12,241 nucleotides of DNA, taken from NCBI GenBank assembly GCA_003511125.1, contig DOJV01000024.1, positions 13,002 through 25,242 of the forward strand, given 5' to 3'. Origin of the DNA: Candidatus Uhrbacteria bacterium (lineage in GTDB: Bacteria > Patescibacteriota > Patescibacteriia > UBA9934 > GWF2-40-263). The notes beneath the pieces are model-generated. The model was not told the origin of the DNA and made no database searches. It worked only from the letters and a program-made list of their open reading frames with translations. Both the position numbers and the translations under genes were made by a program. The first letter of the stretch is position 1, and the number at the start of each line of letters is the position of its first letter. Shown piece after piece: positions 10,368 to 12,241 of this stretch.

Positions 10368-12241
10368 ATGATTTATAAGTTAACCCCACCTAAGGAGGTC
10401 AAGCGTCATTCCTTTAAAACCGTTCCAGACGCCATGGAACTCCCCGAGCTTACCGAAATCCAGCTTCGTTCTTACGACTGGTTTATCCAAGAAGGGCTAC
10501 GCGAGTTGTTCGACGAAATAAATCCAATTCGTGATTTTATTGGTCGTGATTTGGAATTGCATTTCGACGATTATTATCTCGACGAGCCTAAATTCGACGA
10601 AGTTACCTCTCGTAACAAAAACGTGACCTTCGAAGCGCCGTTGCGTATCAAAGCTCGTTTTGTAAACAAGCGCGGCAGTACCGTAAAAGAACAAGAAATT
10701 TATTTGGGTGACCTGCCAATCATGACTCCGCGCGGTACTTTTATTATTAACGGTATCGAGCGGGTTATTGTTTCTCAGTTGGTTCGTTCGGCCGGAGCTT
10801 TTTTTACGGCCGAGGTGCAACGTGGTCGCCGTTATTATGGAGCGAAAATTATTCCTAATCGCGGAGCTTGGCTAGAATTTGAAACCGATTCCAGAAATGT
10901 TATTTGGGTAAAAATTGATCGCAAACGCAAAGTTACAGTTACCGCCTTGCTTCGCGCCTTTGGTTATTTTACCAACGAGGAAATCGTTTCGCTTTTCGAA
11001 GACATCGATACTCACCCCATGAACCACTACATCGAAGCCACCTTGGCCAAAGATCCTTCTGAAGACGAAAACGGTGGTTTAATCGAAGTCTACAAACGTA
11101 TTCGTCCGGGCGATTTGGCTACCCCAGACAACGCCAAGTCACTTATTCATTCCATGTTTTTTAATTTCGACCGTTATGATTTAGGTAAGGTTGGTCGTTT
11201 CAAATTTAACTTGCGTTTTGGTCTTGATTCTTCGGAACCAGAAATCACCCCAGAAGAAAAACGCATTCTTCACAAAGAAGATTTGGTTCAGATCATTCGT
11301 GAAATTATTCGTTTAAATATTACCCAAGAAGATCCAGACGACGTTGACCACTTGGGAAATCGCCGGGTGCGCGCGGTTGGTGAATTGATTCAGGGTCGTT
11401 TCCGTGTCGGTTTGGCACGCATGGAGCGCATCATCAAAGACCGCATGTCGACTCAAGATATCGAACTTTTGAGTCCAGCTCGTTTGATTAACGCTCGACC
11501 GGTTATTGGTTCGGTGCGTGAGTTTTTTATGTCCTCGCAGCTCTCGCAGTTTATGGATCAAATGAACCCGTTGGCCGAGCTCGAACACAAGCGTCGTCTT
11601 TCGGCCATGGGTCCGGGCGGTCTTTCTCGCGAACGAGCCGGTTTCGAAGTTCGCGACGTTCACCCAACTCACTATGGTCGCATTTGTCCAATTGCTACTC
11701 CAGAAGGTCCAAACATTGGTTTGGTTGGTCACTTGGCTTCGTATGCTATCATTAATAAATACGGTTTTATTGAAACACCTTATCGTAAAGTCGAAAAGAT
11801 TAAAGATAAGAATGGTAAAATCAGAGTTCGAGCCACCGATGAAATCGAATATATTAATGCTTTTAAAGAAGATAAACACGTTACTGTTCCGGCCACCATT
11901 AAAATGGACGAAGAAGGTTATATAGTCGATGATTTTGTTAGTGCTCGAAAATTTGGTGAACCGCAAATTGTGCCGGTTGAAGAAGTCGACTACGTCGATG
12001 TCTCCTCCAAACAGATTGTTTCTATTGGTACTTCTCTTATTCCTTTCTTAGAGCACGACGACGCTACTCGCGCCCTTATGGGTACCAACATGCAACGTCA
12101 GGCCGTGCCAACCATTAAAGCTCAATCACCGATTGTTGGAACCGGCGCCGAGCGTCGTTCAGCTCGTGATTCGGGCCATGTGGTTTTGGCCGGCGCCGAT
12201 GGTGTTATTAGCGCGGTCGACGGCAATCGCATCGAGATCAC
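10368..12241 (+). CDS. rpoB: RNA polymerase beta subunit (N-terminal 624 codons, partial)
   Basis: The frame is open from ATG 10368 to the window end. RpoB forms one jaw of the RNA polymerase core and binds rifampicin. Recognisable parts are the N-terminal MELPELTEIQLRSYDWF, the protrusion GDLPIMTPRGTFIINGIERV, and the rifampicin pocket SSQLSQFMDQMNPL beginning at Ser389. There Asp397, His407 and Ser412 match E. coli Asp516, His526 and Ser531, so the drug-contact residues are sensitive-type; Met399 replaces Asn518. The fork region HPTHYGRICPIATPEGPNIGL follows. The pocket is over 100 residues nearer the N-terminus than in E. coli, so lineage-specific insertions are absent. rpoC presumably lies downstream. 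No rplL is directly upstream; the gene has its own promoter and leader. No Shine-Dalgarno precedes the ATG. Confidence 0.97.
   Translation, partial: MIYKLTPPKEVKRHSFKTVPDAMELPELTEIQLRSYDWFIQEGLRELFDEINPIRDFIGRDLELHFDDYYLDEPKFDEVTSRNKNVTFEAPLRIKARFVNKRGSTVKEQEIYLGDLPIMTPRGTFIINGIERVIVSQLVRSAGAFFTAEVQRGRRYYGAKIIPNRGAWLEFETDSRNVIWVKIDRKRKVTVTALLRAFGYFTNEEIVSLFEDIDTHPMNHYIEATLAKDPSEDENGGLIEVYKRIRPGDLATPDNAKSLIHSMFFNFDRYDLGKVGRFKFNLRFGLDSSEPEITPEEKRILHKEDLVQIIREIIRLNITQEDPDDVDHLGNRRVRAVGELIQGRFRVGLARMERIIKDRMSTQDIELLSPARLINARPVIGSVREFFMSSQLSQFMDQMNPLAELEHKRRLSAMGPGGLSRERAGFEVRDVHPTHYGRICPIATPEGPNIGLVGHLASYAIINKYGFIETPYRKVEKIKDKNGKIRVRATDEIEYINAFKEDKHVTVPATIKMDEEGYIVDDFVSARKFGEPQIVPVEEVDYVDVSSKQIVSIGTSLIPFLEHDDATRALMGTNMQRQAVPTIKAQSPIVGTGAERRSARDSGHVVLAGADGVISAVDGNRIEI

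Overview
The window looks like a compact bacterial chromosome segment, most likely from a Candidate Phyla Radiation / Patescibacteria (Parcubacteria-like) lineage. The reasons are single-copy core genes with AT-leaning codons, no Shine-Dalgarno sequence ahead of any core gene, a zinc-type S18, a RodZ-like HTH/TM/beta-domain protein next to FtsK, and a secreted beta-sandwich protein of a kind common in those genomes. This placement is inference from gene content and memory of families; no search was run.

Layout. Positions 1-1538 (+) hold the 3' end of rpsF, then ssb, rpsR and efp, ending at a strong terminator. Positions 1580-2022 hold a small GC-rich cassette on the minus strand, with its own promoter, a strong Shine-Dalgarno, a 91-aa ORF, a short hydrophobic ORF and a terminator. 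Positions 2059-2643 (-) encode a YfbR/HDDC2-like HD phosphohydrolase. Positions 2748-3848 (-) encode a GC-rich secreted protein with two beta-sandwich-like modules. Positions 3990-5048 (-) are recA. Positions 5246-8302 (-) are an ftsK / RodZ-like pair. Positions 8447-8931 (+) hold a second GC-rich cassette: a consensus promoter, a leader RNA ending in a terminator hairpin, a perfect Shine-Dalgarno and a 94-aa membrane protein. Positions 8935-10367 have no convincing gene but are rich in palindromes and repeats, and end in a strong promoter and a structured, attenuator-like leader. Positions 10368-12241 (+) are the first 624 codons of rpoB.

The core genes cover translation (S6, S18, EF-P), DNA binding and recombination (SSB, RecA), chromosome segregation and envelope/division (FtsK, RodZ-like) and transcription (RpoB). 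The most unusual feature is the contrast between SD-less, AT-rich core genes and three SD-bearing, GC-rich accessory genes, each in its own transcription unit. The other notable signals are structured intergenic repeats (including a 100-bp near-palindrome whose arms each carry the same hairpin with partly compensated stem changes), two exact DnaA boxes after the RodZ-like gene, and two promoter-plus-attenuator leader RNAs.
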